Origin: Marinibacterium profundimaris
GTDB lineage: Bacteria; Pseudomonadota; Alphaproteobacteria; Rhodobacterales; Rhodobacteraceae
NCBI RefSeq assembly: GCF_002210095.1
Contig: NZ_AQQR01000017.1
Coordinates: 1-64,000 of the forward strand
Direction of reading: 5' to 3'
DNA length: 64,000 bases
Under the pieces are notes generated by a model. It saw only the letters and a list, made by a program, of their open reading frames with translations, did not search any database and was not told the DNA's origin. Each line of letters begins with the position of its first letter. Position 1 is the stretch's first letter. Shown here one piece after another: positions 51,656 to 60,600 of the stretch. The translations under genes were made by a program, and so were the position numbers.

Positions 51656-52036
51656 GTGAGCCGGGCCATGAACTGGGACATCGAAGCACCAAATGTGGTT
51701 ACGGAAGCCAGGTTCCGCGAGCTCGTGGAAAGCGGCTATAGCGCAGAAATCCTGTGCCAGGAGTCGGCACATAAGAAAGGCCCCAGTTATTACGGGGTCT
51801 GGATCATGCGCGTTGTCTCTGATGACGGGGTGGAAAAGCTCCTCGTCACCGCCCGCACGCGGACGACCTACAACGATATCAAGATCCGCGAGTTCAAGAC
51901 GATCTCCGGCGTGGTGTCTTTCTTCATTGGCCTTGGCTATGCGCATGTCGACCTGCCGCTTGAGGCGGGGACAAGCCGCACGCATAAACTCGCCCCGTCA
52001 GACAAAGCCCCATCAGACAAGGCTGCTGACAACTAA
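51656..52036 (+). CDS. Conserved small protein at the head of the VirB operon
   Basis: A 126-residue protein (GTG 51656; ATG 51668 is possible). A compact alpha/beta region ('VTEARFRELVESGYSAEILCQESAHKKGPSYYGVWIMRVVSDDG') ends with a basic, Ser/Lys-rich tail. It has no signal peptide, so it is probably cytosolic. No named domain is recognised. It overlaps the lytic transglycosylase gene and is probably translated from the same transcript. Confidence 0.6.
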   Translation: MSRAMNWDIEAPNVVTEARFRELVESGYSAEILCQESAHKKGPSYYGVWIMRVVSDDGVEKLLVTARTRTTYNDIKIREFKTISGVVSFFIGLGYAHVDLPLEAGTSRTHKLAPSDKAPSDKAADN

Positions 52037-52694
52037 CCTCGTCTGTCTCTGGCTGGTCGCAGCACCTGCCTCAGCGCAAATGGTCCTGGTCATGGAGGGC
52101 GACGGCTCCCTGATCCCGTCCCGCTCCCAAAGCAGCTTTGCTCGAAACTACAATGACGGGATTGGTCAGGGTTCGGCCTCCGATGGGATCGCGATCTTCG
52201 GCGAGGTAGAGGCCGAGCAAGAAGGCGTCCGAGTCGCGGCCCTTGCCCGCCCGACTCCCCTGCCGCGCGCCGATGTCCTCTCCGGGATTCAGACCACGGC
52301 CTTGCGCTATGCCGGCCATCCTGGCCTGCGTCGCGCGGGGCTTTCCGTGACGGATTGGCTAGCTCTCTATCGGGCCAACATCGAGGTTGAGAGCGCCTAC
52401 CGGCAGGATGCGATTTCAAGTGCAGGTGCCATTGGCCTTGGTCAATTGATGCCAGCGACGGCGCGTGATCTGGGCGTCGACCCGCGTGATCCGCTGCAGA
52501 ACCTCGACGGCTCCGCCCGCTACCTCGCGATGATGCTGGAGGCGTTCGGCGATCCGCATCTGGCGCTGGCGGCCTACAACGCGGGGCCGGACGCCGTGCG
52601 CCAACACGGTGGCATTCCCCCTTACCGAGAAACCCAGAACCACGTGGCCCGCGTCATGGCTGTCGTGGCCCGATTGGAAGGATCAAATTCATGA
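51945..52694 (+). CDS. virB1: VirB1-like lytic transglycosylase
   Basis: A 249-residue protein if ATG 51945 is used. A signal peptide-like helix ends in 'VAAPASAQ'. The SLT fold is clear: 'IEVESAYRQDAISSAGAIGLGQLMPATARDLGVDPRDP' with the catalytic Glu, and 'HLALAAYNAGPDAV'. VirB1 opens the wall for the secretion channel. The start is uncertain; ATG 51945 gives a long n-region, and CTG at 52023-52028 is an alternative. The gene overlaps its upstream neighbour by about 90 bp. Confidence 0.75.
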   Translation: MSTCRLRRGQAARINSPRQTKPHQTRLLTTNLVCLWLVAAPASAQMVLVMEGDGSLIPSRSQSSFARNYNDGIGQGSASDGIAIFGEVEAEQEGVRVAALARPTPLPRADVLSGIQTTALRYAGHPGLRRAGLSVTDWLALYRANIEVESAYRQDAISSAGAIGLGQLMPATARDLGVDPRDPLQNLDGSARYLAMMLEAFGDPHLALAAYNAGPDAVRQHGGIPPYRETQNHVARVMAVVARLEGSNS

Positions 52695-53089
52695 TGTCCC
52701 AACCTTTTTGGAAATCATTCCTCAAAACACTTATCGGCAATGTCACGAGAGCGCGCAGCGCGGCAGTGCATTGGCGATACCGCTTTTTCCAAACAAGTTG
52801 GTTTTCACACCTCTTTGTCGCCTCGCTGGCGCTATTCCTGCTGATTGCCGAACCCGCCCTCGCCCAGAGCATTGATCTCTCGCCGATCCAAAGTCTCCTG
52901 CAAGGCATCGTTGATGCGCTGACCGGCCCTCTTGGCGTCGTCATCGCGACGCTTGCCGTGCTCGGCGTCTTCCTCAGCTGGTTTTTCAACATCATCGATC
53001 TGCGCCAGGCGCTTTGGGTTCTTGTCGGCATTGCCGGTGTCGCCGCCGCTCCCACAATTGTTGCCGCGGTTTTCGCCGGTGGTCCATAA
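52691..53089 (+). CDS. virB2: VirB2 pilin
   Basis: A 132-residue protein with a long signal sequence (to 'LLIAEPALAQ' near residue 59) and a mature part of about 73 residues with two membrane helices ('GPLGVVIATLAVLGVFLSWFF' and 'ALWVLVGIAGVAAAPTIVAAVF'). This layout is that of VirB2/TrbC pilins. The start overlaps the VirB1 stop by 4 bp. Confidence 0.85.
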   Translation: MMSQPFWKSFLKTLIGNVTRARSAAVHWRYRFFQTSWFSHLFVASLALFLLIAEPALAQSIDLSPIQSLLQGIVDALTGPLGVVIATLAVLGVFLSWFFNIIDLRQALWVLVGIAGVAAAPTIVAAVFAGGP

Positions 53090-53091
53090 GA

Positions 53092-53370
53092 ATGGCTCAA
53101 CGCTCGCCTCTCTTTCTCGGCCTCGTGCGTCCGCCCAAGCTTCTGGGCCTGCCCATCATGTACGCGATGGTCTGGCTCTTTGGCTCGGTGCTCTTGTTCG
53201 TCTGGGTCCAGCACATCGCAGTTCTGGGCGTGGCCGCCCTTCTCTATCCGGTGCTGTGGAAGGCCGCAGATTGGGACCCGCGCTTCATCGACGTGATGAT
53301 GACGGCCCTGCAGGAGACACCGCCCACGCGCAACAGGTCCATCCATGGCGGGGACAGCTATGCCCCGTGA
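53092..53370 (+). CDS. virB3: VirB3
   Basis: A 92-residue inner-membrane protein from ATG 53092. It has the VirB3 core: 'PLFLGLVRPPKLLGLPIMYAMV', two helices, then 'WKAADWDPRFIDVMMTAL'. It starts 2 bp after the VirB2 stop and its end overlaps virB4. Confidence 0.85.
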   Translation: MAQRSPLFLGLVRPPKLLGLPIMYAMVWLFGSVLLFVWVQHIAVLGVAALLYPVLWKAADWDPRFIDVMMTALQETPPTRNRSIHGGDSYAP

Positions 53371-55735
53371 TGAAGCTCGCGATGCTGCGCTCGACCCCCG
53401 CACAATGACGCCGGACTGGTATGCGCGCGAGACCCGCCTCGCGCATATGCTGCCCTATGTGAGCCTCGTTGACGACCAGACCGTGCGCACCCGGGTCAAC
53501 GAGCTCTTCCGGTGCATTCGGCTCGAGGGGCTCAACAGCTATACGACCGACGATACCTATCTCGATAAGGTGACGGCGCTTTTTGCCCGCATCATCGCGC
53601 AGCTTGGGCCGGAATTCAGCTATTACGTCCACAAGGTCTCCAAGGCAATCAAACCGGATCTGGATCCAATTCGTGAGGACAGCTTCGCGGGCGAGGTGGA
53701 CCGGCACTGGCGCGCGAAACTCGAGACCAGCGGGCTGCGCGACAAGACGCTGACGCTCACCGTCATTCACCGCCCACCCCCGAAAAGCCTCCTGCCGTTC
53801 CTCAGCCGCAGCGCGCCGGACCGGCTGAGAGAGGAGACCCGTAAACGCCAGCAGCGCCTCAGCGAGGCCGTGAACGTCTTCCTGTCCGGCCTCACCGAGC
53901 TCAAACCGCGCCTGCTGTCGGCTGCATCGGGGGAATTGGTGGGGTTTCTGGGCGCGCTGAACACGGGCACCGAGCTGCCGCTCTACCCTGCAAACACCTA
54001 CGGCTTTTTGTCCGTCAACGTCGCCAATACCCGCGTGACGTTTCATGGCGATCATTTCGAGCTCTCGGAAGGCGTCGTGGGGCATCGCTACGGCAAGAGT
54101 TTCACCATCGGGGAATACTCGGAAGGCACCTCCTGCACCATGTTCGACATGCTGAACCTGCCGGTCGACATGATCGTCACGCATTCCTTCACCCCGATCA
54201 ATTCGAACCTCATGGCGGGCCGCATAAAACGGCAAAAGCGCCAGATGCAGGCCAGCCAGGACGCGGCCCTCTCGCTCCTGGAAGCCCTCGATATCGCCGC
54301 CGATGATCTCGAGGCCAAGCGCCAAAGCTTCGGCGAACACCATATGGTCGTGACGCTCTTCTGCGAAACGCTGGATGAGCTGCAGACGCTCAGCGCCGAA
54401 ATCGTGAACGCCGCCGCGACCGAAGGCGTGAAGATGATCGGCGAGCGGGTCGCCGCCAAGGCGCATTACTTGAGCCAGCATCCCGGCAACCAGCCCAAGC
54501 GCGTCCGCGCCAGCGCCGTCACCAACCGCAACTTCGCGGATTTTGCGGCCTTCCACCGGACACAGCTCGGCAAACCTGCAGCACTTACCCCCTGGGGCCG
54601 GGTCATCACCTATCTGCCCACGCCCGAGCAAAGCGCCTACCGGTTTTCCTATCACGAGCAGGGATCGCCCGACAAAGAACCCACCAGCGGCCATACCCTA
54701 ATCATGGGGCGGCCCGGGTCCGGCAAATCGGTGCTGTCGGCCTTTCTAATGACCCAGGCCCGTCGCGCAGGGGCGCGGATCTTCGTCTTCGATTACCGTC
54801 TTGGCATGGAGATGGCGGTGCGCGCCAATGGCGGGCGCTACGCCTCCCTGAAAGCCGGCCAGCCCACGGGTCTCAACCCGCTCTGGACAGAGACCGATGC
54901 GCGCGGCACCGCCTGGCTCTCGGATTGGCTCACAACCCTGCTCTACCGCGCCGACAAGCCCCTGACGCCCGCGCAGACCAACCGCATCCAGGAAGTCGTG
55001 CGCCAGAACGCGCAGGCCACAAACCCCGCTCTCAGGAACTGGCGGGATTTCGCATCGCTTTTTGTGTCCACCGATGATGGCGGCGATCTGCACCAGCGCC
55101 TGCTCGAGTGGACCGAAGACGGCCGCTACGGCTGGATCTTCGGGCAGAGCCTCGAGGACACGTTCTCGCTCAAAGGCGATGTGGTGGGCTTCGATCTGAC
55201 CGGCATTCTCGACAGCGAGGCCGACAAGGAGCGGATGGCGGTTCTCTCCTATCTTTTCCGCCGGGTCGAACGCGAGATCGAGGATCGCCGCCCCACCATC
55301 ATCGTGATCGACGAGGCCTGGAAGGCCCTCGATAACGCGTATTTCGCCGAGCGGCTGTCGAACTGGCTGGTGACAGCGCGCAAGCAGAACACCGTCGCGG
55401 TGATGATGACGCAATACGCAAGCCAGCTCGAGCGCACCCGGACCGGCAAGACCATCGTCGAAGCCGTTCCGACGCAGATCCTGCTGCCCAATATCCGCGC
55501 GCAGCCTGCGGATTACGCAATGCTGAACCTCACGGAGAAGGAACTCGACGTCCTTCTCAACACGGGCAGCAACAGCCGCTTGGCGCTGATCCGCGACGAT
55601 CAGGGCTCAATCGTCGTCGATGCCGATCTGAGCGCGCTTGGACCCAATCTCACCATCCTTGGTGGCATGGAAAAGGGCGAAGCGCTTGTCGGCGCCGATT
55701 ACCGCGACCGCCCGGACTTCTGGAGGCTTTCATGA
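53345..55735 (+). CDS. virB4: VirB4 ATPase
   Basis: A 796-residue AAA+ type ATPase. The CagE/TrbE N-terminal domain covers about residues 1-400, with Walker A 'MGRPGSGKSVL' in the C-terminal half, Walker B 'IIVIDEAWKALD', and 'LTEKELDVLLN' near the end. It energises pilus assembly and substrate transfer. The start at 53345 overlaps virB3 by 26 bp; ATG 53360 (overlap 11 bp, GGGG upstream) is also plausible. Confidence 0.9.
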   Translation: MAGTAMPRDEARDAALDPRTMTPDWYARETRLAHMLPYVSLVDDQTVRTRVNELFRCIRLEGLNSYTTDDTYLDKVTALFARIIAQLGPEFSYYVHKVSKAIKPDLDPIREDSFAGEVDRHWRAKLETSGLRDKTLTLTVIHRPPPKSLLPFLSRSAPDRLREETRKRQQRLSEAVNVFLSGLTELKPRLLSAASGELVGFLGALNTGTELPLYPANTYGFLSVNVANTRVTFHGDHFELSEGVVGHRYGKSFTIGEYSEGTSCTMFDMLNLPVDMIVTHSFTPINSNLMAGRIKRQKRQMQASQDAALSLLEALDIAADDLEAKRQSFGEHHMVVTLFCETLDELQTLSAEIVNAAATEGVKMIGERVAAKAHYLSQHPGNQPKRVRASAVTNRNFADFAAFHRTQLGKPAALTPWGRVITYLPTPEQSAYRFSYHEQGSPDKEPTSGHTLIMGRPGSGKSVLSAFLMTQARRAGARIFVFDYRLGMEMAVRANGGRYASLKAGQPTGLNPLWTETDARGTAWLSDWLTTLLYRADKPLTPAQTNRIQEVVRQNAQATNPALRNWRDFASLFVSTDDGGDLHQRLLEWTEDGRYGWIFGQSLEDTFSLKGDVVGFDLTGILDSEADKERMAVLSYLFRRVEREIEDRRPTIIVIDEAWKALDNAYFAERLSNWLVTARKQNTVAVMMTQYASQLERTRTGKTIVEAVPTQILLPNIRAQPADYAMLNLTEKELDVLLNTGSNSRLALIRDDQGSIVVDADLSALGPNLTILGGMEKGEALVGADYRDRPDFWRLS

Positions 55736-55899
55736 TCCGTATTCTTATCGCTTTGGCTGCGCTCGGCGCGCTGGTCTCCTGCACCCAGTACCGGGAGCCG
55801 CAGGCGAACTGCTTCACATTCCTTGCGTCCACGGCACCCGTCGCGCCTGATTGCCACTTCACGCCCCTTGGCACCCCGGAGGGCGACGTTGAAGTCTAG
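55732..55899 (+). CDS. virB7: VirB7-like small lipoprotein
   Basis: A 55-residue protein that is easily overlooked. It has a lipoprotein signal with L-V-S-C (Cys at residue 17) and a mature 'CTQYREPQANCFTFL' start with a second Cys, then a third in 'APDCHFTPLG'. VirB7 is a small outer-membrane lipoprotein that disulfide-bonds with VirB9. The position between virB4 and the transglycosylase is not that of Agrobacterium virB7. Its ATG overlaps the virB4 stop by 4 bp. Confidence 0.65.
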   Translation: MIRILIALAALGALVSCTQYREPQANCFTFLASTAPVAPDCHFTPLGTPEGDVEV

Positions 55900-57043
55900 C
55901 CTGCCTCCTATCCTCGCATTTTGCTTGCTGCCCGGTCTCGGCTTCGCCCAAGGCGTGCCGACCAATGACAGTGGGCTGACCGCGCGTGACATCGTCGAGA
56001 CCGGCGATCGCGAGGCTGACTTGGCCGTTCAGTCGGACAAGCTTGCCGTGCGCGAACTCATTGCCGAGATCGAACGGGAGCAGCTGGAAACCCTGCAACG
56101 CATCCTTGATGCCCAGACCAGCTTCGGCGGTCAGGGCTTGCCGGCTATGGTCTCGGGGCTGGAAAGCGGCAGCGGGGATCCGGCCCGGTCAGTCGAGGCG
56201 GTCTATGGCACGGGCGAGATCGATCCCAATCCCGGCGGTGCGCAGATGTTCGGGGATACGTCTGAGACCATCGAGCAGCTCATCATCCGCGTGGCTCAGG
56301 AAACCAGCGGCTTTGCGGGAGTTGGCCGCGCAGGGCTCTCACCCGTCCAGTGGCGCGCATTGCTGCAAGCGCTCATCTGGCAGGAAAGCCGGTTCACCAT
56401 TGGGGCACGGTCTCCCGTCGGCGCCTATGGTCTCACCCAGATCATGCCGGGCACCGCCAGCGATCTCGGCATCAACCCGGAATACTATGACAGCCCCTAC
56501 CTTCAGGTGCATGGCGGCGCGCGCTATCTCGCGACCCAGCTCAACACATTCGATGGCAACATCATCAACGCCCTCGCGGCCTATAACGCCGGACCCGGCC
56601 GGGTTTTCGAGTATGGCGGCGTGCCACCCTTCCGCGAGACCCAGCACTACGTGTCGGTCATCCCTGAACGCTACAATCTCTATCTAAGCCGTATCGGCGG
56701 GATCGAAGCGCTTGGCACGATCGACCCCGCGCTTCTGGCCAATGCCAACCTCTCGCTCACGGGTCATGGGGCGGCCTTTTATGGCAGCAACTCGCCCGCC
56801 GCGATCCGGCAAGCCGCCCTGCGCATTTCCGACATCGTCGAACGGATTTCCGAGACTGAAGACGTGCAGGAAAGCATCGCACTCAACACCTATGCCCGCG
56901 CCGAACTCGTGCGCCTCGTCGCTGCACGCATCCGGCTTCAGGCGGCACGCACCCGCGTCCTTTCTGCCGAGGAGCTGGCCCAGGCCAGCGCCCGCATGGC
57001 CGAAGGCGCGTTCATGGATTTTACGATCAGGGAGATTGAATGA
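55889..57043 (+). CDS. Lytic transglycosylase with a VirB5-like C-terminal tail
   Basis: A 384-residue exported protein from TTG 55889, with GGAGG 6 bp upstream and a signal peptide to about 'GLGFAQ'. The SLT domain sits at about residues 150-290 ('IWQESRFTIGARSPVGAYGLTQIMPGTASDLG', 'INALAAYNAGPGRV'). The last 70 residues parallel the VirB5 protein downstream: 'ESIALNT..AEL', and a 'MAEGAFMDFT' end against 'AEEQRFMDFT'. It is a second transglycosylase in the operon and may be tied to the VirB5 tip. Confidence 0.75.
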   Translation: MKSSLPPILAFCLLPGLGFAQGVPTNDSGLTARDIVETGDREADLAVQSDKLAVRELIAEIEREQLETLQRILDAQTSFGGQGLPAMVSGLESGSGDPARSVEAVYGTGEIDPNPGGAQMFGDTSETIEQLIIRVAQETSGFAGVGRAGLSPVQWRALLQALIWQESRFTIGARSPVGAYGLTQIMPGTASDLGINPEYYDSPYLQVHGGARYLATQLNTFDGNIINALAAYNAGPGRVFEYGGVPPFRETQHYVSVIPERYNLYLSRIGGIEALGTIDPALLANANLSLTGHGAAFYGSNSPAAIRQAALRISDIVERISETEDVQESIALNTYARAELVRLVAARIRLQAARTRVLSAEELAQASARMAEGAFMDFTIREIE

Positions 57044-57852
57044 TGGGACATCTGCTCTTGAGGACAGCTTTGGCCACAACGCTTGGCATTGGCTTGCAGT
57101 TCAGCGCCCTACCCCCTGTCGCAGCACAAGGCGTGCCCGTCGTCGATACCCAGAATATCGCGCAAAACATCCAGCAGCTCCGGCAGATGATCGAGGACGA
57201 GATTCTGCAAAACGAGCAGCTGACGCAGCTCCGCGAACAGCTTGCCACACTCACGGACCAACTCGCGGAGCTGCAAAGAACCTACGAGGCCCTCACCCGC
57301 CTCGCCGAGCTTCCAGAAATCATCCGGACGGAAATGGAAGACGAGTTGAACGGTCTGCTCGACCAAGAGTTCGGGGACATCCTCGCCACGATTGAGGCGA
57401 TCAAGACTGGGGATTTCTCGGGCCTCTCGGGCTCCGGCGCAGGCGAGATCGAAACCCAGATGGATCGGGTGCTGGCCGACCTCGGCTTTGACGAGGACAC
57501 GCTCTCGGAAATGGCCACGAGCGGCAATCCCGGGGCCAACCGCGTGGCGACGCAGGCCACCACCGGTGCCCTTGTCTCGGCGGCGGCCCAGAACAGCTAT
57601 GAGGATGCCGGCCAGTCGCTCGAGCGGGTAGACCGCCTTGTTGGGCTCATCGACGACATGGACGAACTCAAGGAAAGCATCGATCTCAACACGCGCGTGA
57701 CCGCGGAGCTCGCCATTGCGTTGGTCGGCATGTGGCAGCTCGAAGCTGTGCAAACCGTGGGCAATGGCACGGGCGGCGTGATCGATGCCGCGACCATTGC
57801 CGAAGAGCAGCGCTTCATGGATTTCACCTTGCCGGACCTGCGGGCCGAGTGA
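57040..57852 (+). CDS. virB5: VirB5-like minor pilin
   Basis: A 270-residue exported protein with a signal peptide to about residue 29 ('PPVAAQG'), then a long helical coiled-coil stretch ('QNIQQLRQMIEDEILQNEQLTQLREQLATLTDQLAELQ'), as in VirB5/TrbJ proteins. It would lie at the pilus tip or in the periplasm. The C-terminus ends 'EQRFMDFTLPDLRAE'. It overlaps the transglycosylase gene by 4 bp. Confidence 0.75.
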   Translation: MMGHLLLRTALATTLGIGLQFSALPPVAAQGVPVVDTQNIAQNIQQLRQMIEDEILQNEQLTQLREQLATLTDQLAELQRTYEALTRLAELPEIIRTEMEDELNGLLDQEFGDILATIEAIKTGDFSGLSGSGAGEIETQMDRVLADLGFDEDTLSEMATSGNPGANRVATQATTGALVSAAAQNSYEDAGQSLERVDRLVGLIDDMDELKESIDLNTRVTAELAIALVGMWQLEAVQTVGNGTGGVIDAATIAEEQRFMDFTLPDLRAE

Positions 57853-57866
57853 TCGCGGGGGCATGA

Positions 57867-58523
57867 ATGGTGGCGAGTGAACAAGAAATCATCGAGGAAG
57901 AACTGGTCTATGGCGCGCTGCGCCGCGAACGGCTCTGGCAACGCCTTGGCCTTATGGGCCTTGTCTTCGGCATCATCGGCTGTCTGAGCGCAGCAGCAGT
58001 CGCGATCCTCGATGTCGACCCGCCCCCCGTCGTTGTCCCCTATGATCCCGCCACTGGTTTTGCCCTGCCCGAGGCGTCCGTTGGGGCCACATCCGTCACC
58101 GCCAACCAGGCGATCATCGAGGCGGAGGTCTTCCGCTATGTGACCGACCGGGAGATCTACAATCAGCTCGATAACGATCTGCGCATCCGCAGCGTCCTGC
58201 GCCGCTCGGACGGGGCCGCCGAGAGCGGGCTGCGCCAGATATGGAACAGCGCAAATGAAAACTATCCGCCGACCGTCTATGGCCCCAATGCCCGGCTCGA
58301 CGTGGAAATCCTGAGCATCAGTCGCATCGGATCCAACCGCGCCACCGTGCGCTTGCGCAAGCGGCTGACCTCCATCAACGGCACCCAGACCGGGCTCTTC
58401 ACCGCCACGCTTCTCTTCGAGTTCCGTCCCGAGACCCGCAGGTCCATCGATGAGGTCTGGACCAACCCGTTTGGGTTCACTGTGCTCGAATATTCCATCC
58501 GCTCCGACAGATTGGAGAATTAG
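57867..58523 (+). CDS. virB8: VirB8
   Basis: A 218-residue inner-membrane protein with a short cytosolic N-terminus, one helix at about residues 27-48 and a periplasmic NTF2-like domain with the VirB8 features 'ANQAIIEAEVFRYVTDREIYNQ', 'SANENYPP' and 'TLLFEFRP..R.....WTNPFGFTVLEYSI'. It is a core-complex scaffold. It starts 14 bp after the virB5 stop. Confidence 0.88.
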   Translation: MVASEQEIIEEELVYGALRRERLWQRLGLMGLVFGIIGCLSAAAVAILDVDPPPVVVPYDPATGFALPEASVGATSVTANQAIIEAEVFRYVTDREIYNQLDNDLRIRSVLRRSDGAAESGLRQIWNSANENYPPTVYGPNARLDVEILSISRIGSNRATVRLRKRLTSINGTQTGLFTATLLFEFRPETRRSIDEVWTNPFGFTVLEYSIRSDRLEN

Positions 58524-58524
58524 T

Positions 58525-59220
58525 TTGATCAATAAGGTCTTTGTTTCTGCCCTACTTGTTTTGCTGCCCGGCCTTGCATTTGCCGAAGCGATCCCGCGCG
58601 GTGGCCCAAATGACAGCCGCGTGCGGCTGGCAACATATCAAGAAGGTCAGGTCTACCGCATCAGCGTCTCGCTCACCCATGTCACCACCATCGAGTTTGG
58701 GATCGGTGAAAGCATCCGCTCGATTATCGCGAGCGACACGGAAGGGTTTGAGATCGATGGCGTGCCGGGGGGGCAGGCCTTCGCAATCAAGCCCGTCGCG
58801 CGCGGCGTCCATACCAATGTGACCGTCTACACGAACAGGCGCAGCTACTATTTCAACGTCGAAGAGGTCCGAAGCCCGACCTTCTACGTCGTGCAGTTCC
58901 GCTATCCAGACGACGCTGCACGCCCGACCCGGGCCATCGCGGCCCAAGCGCCGAACTACAATTACGGTGCCAGCGCGCGGACCGAGTTCACGCCAACGCG
59001 CATCTGGGATGACGGGACGTTCACGTATTTCGCCTTTCCAAGAAACGCACCTGTGCCAGCGATCTTCCGCTACGCGGGCGGCCGCGAGCGCACGGTCAAC
59101 ACGCAAACTCCTGAAGACGGTGTGATCCGCGTCAGCGGCGTAAACCGCCAATGGGTCCTGCGACTTGGCGAAGAGGTGGTCTGCATCGAGGCGATCGCGC
59201 CCGCGGAGGCCGCCTCATGA
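58525..59220 (+). CDS. virB9: VirB9
   Basis: A 231-residue protein from TTG 58525, with GGAG about 8 bp upstream and a signal peptide 'VFVSALLVLLPGLAFAE'. The VirB9/CagX domain holds 'DSRVRLATYQEGQVYRI', 'TNVTVYTNRRSYYFNV' and 'FTYFAFPRNAPVPAIFRY', ending 'WVLRLGEEVVCIEA' with a Cys that could pair with the VirB7-like lipoprotein. It forms the outer-membrane core with VirB10. Confidence 0.88.
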   Translation: MINKVFVSALLVLLPGLAFAEAIPRGGPNDSRVRLATYQEGQVYRISVSLTHVTTIEFGIGESIRSIIASDTEGFEIDGVPGGQAFAIKPVARGVHTNVTVYTNRRSYYFNVEEVRSPTFYVVQFRYPDDAARPTRAIAAQAPNYNYGASARTEFTPTRIWDDGTFTYFAFPRNAPVPAIFRYAGGRERTVNTQTPEDGVIRVSGVNRQWVLRLGEEVVCIEAIAPAEAAS

Positions 59221-60596
59221 GCGATACCGGGAACACCGAGCTGGAAAAGCGCCTCGCCGCCCTGGAGAAAGGCAGTGCCCGCGCGCCCATAGCGGCGCAG
59301 CGCCGGTCGCCCCTTCTCGCGCTGATCGTGGTCCTCGTCATCGGCGCAGGTGGTGCCCTGCTCTATCTCCTCTCACAGCCCGACGAAGAGGAAGCCTTGC
59401 CGACGGCCACTCCGGACGTCTTCCAAAACGAAGGGGACGGCTTTGGCGCTATCGAGACCTTGCCCCCGCCCGAGCCCGAGGTTGTGTTCGTCGGACCAGA
59501 CCCCGTCGAGCCCAACGCGGAGCTTCTGGCGCAGATCACCGCCCTGCAGGCTCAGATCGAGGAGTTGCGCAACGCCCCCGAACCGGTCGTCGAGGAAGAC
59601 ACCGCCGCCGCAGAGGCGATCGACGCGCTGACCGCTCAGATCGCTGCGCTACAAGCCGCCTCGGAAGCCGCACAGCAACGATTTCAGGACGAACTGACGG
59701 CGCGGGATCGAAGTCTTGAGCAGTTACGCATGGATCTGGAACTGGCCCAACTCGAGGCCAGCCGGCCCCAACCCGCGCCAACGGGCCCCACGGAGGATGA
59801 GCTGCGCGCACGCGAGCAAGAGCGACTGCGCCGCGAGGAAGAAGCCCGGCGCATGGCCGAGCTGGAGCGCCGGGCCGCGGAGGAACGCGCCTTCCAGGAG
59901 CGGCGCATCGCCTCGCCCACCATCGCGTTTGGCGGTGCCTCAGGAGCGAATGAAACGGCTCTGACCGAACGCACCTTCGGCGAGGTGACGGATTTCGTGC
60001 TGAACGGGGCGCTGCCCTCGACGGTGACGCAGGCCGAGGTGATCGCCAATCCCTCCAACACGATTCTACAGGGCACCATGATCCAGGCCGTCATGGAAAC
60101 TGCCCTTGACAGCTCCCTGCCCGGCCAGACCCGTGCCGTGGTGTCCGAGGATGTCTACAGCGTCGATGGCGTGCGCCTCTTGATCCCCCGCGGATCGCGT
60201 CTCATCGGGCGCTACCGCGCTGGCGTCGATATCGCGCAGCGCCGCGTCACGATCGCCTGGGACCGGATCATCCTGCCCGCGGGCCAGACCGTCCAGATCA
60301 GCTCCTTCGGAGGTGATGAACTGGGCCGTTCCGGTGTCACAGGTTTCGTGGACACGCGCTTTGCCGAGCGTTTCGGGTCGGCCGCCCTGATCTCGCTGAT
60401 TTCCGCCGCACCAAGTGCCGCCGCATCCGAGGTTCAGGATGAGACTGCCGCCGACGTTCTCGAAGACGTGGGCGATGATCTGGCAGATGCGACGGACAGC
60501 GTCATCGGCGACTATCTCTCCATCGGCCCCGTCATCTATGTCGACCAGGGCGCCCGCGTCACGGTCATGGTCGACCGCGATCTGGAGATATTCTGA
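59217..60596 (+). CDS. virB10: VirB10
   Basis: A 459-residue protein from ATG 59217. A cytosolic N-terminus, one helix at about residues 33-52, a proline- and glutamate-rich region and a coiled coil (about 100-245) precede the C-terminal TrbI/VirB10 beta-barrel domain ('ILQGTMIQAVMETALDSSLPGQTRAVVSEDVYS', 'LIPRGSRLIGRY', 'DRIILPAGQTVQI'). It spans both membranes in the core. It overlaps virB9 by 4 bp. Confidence 0.92.
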   Translation: MSDTGNTELEKRLAALEKGSARAPIAAQRRSPLLALIVVLVIGAGGALLYLLSQPDEEEALPTATPDVFQNEGDGFGAIETLPPPEPEVVFVGPDPVEPNAELLAQITALQAQIEELRNAPEPVVEEDTAAAEAIDALTAQIAALQAASEAAQQRFQDELTARDRSLEQLRMDLELAQLEASRPQPAPTGPTEDELRAREQERLRREEEARRMAELERRAAEERAFQERRIASPTIAFGGASGANETALTERTFGEVTDFVLNGALPSTVTQAEVIANPSNTILQGTMIQAVMETALDSSLPGQTRAVVSEDVYSVDGVRLLIPRGSRLIGRYRAGVDIAQRRVTIAWDRIILPAGQTVQISSFGGDELGRSGVTGFVDTRFAERFGSAALISLISAAPSAAASEVQDETAADVLEDVGDDLADATDSVIGDYLSIGPVIYVDQGARVTVMVDRDLEIF

Positions 60597-60600
60597 GCCC

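Noticed and set aside
53285-54694. 469-residue minus-strand frame opposite virB4
   Set aside because: Antisense of conserved VirB4 residues; no ribosome site or family resemblance.
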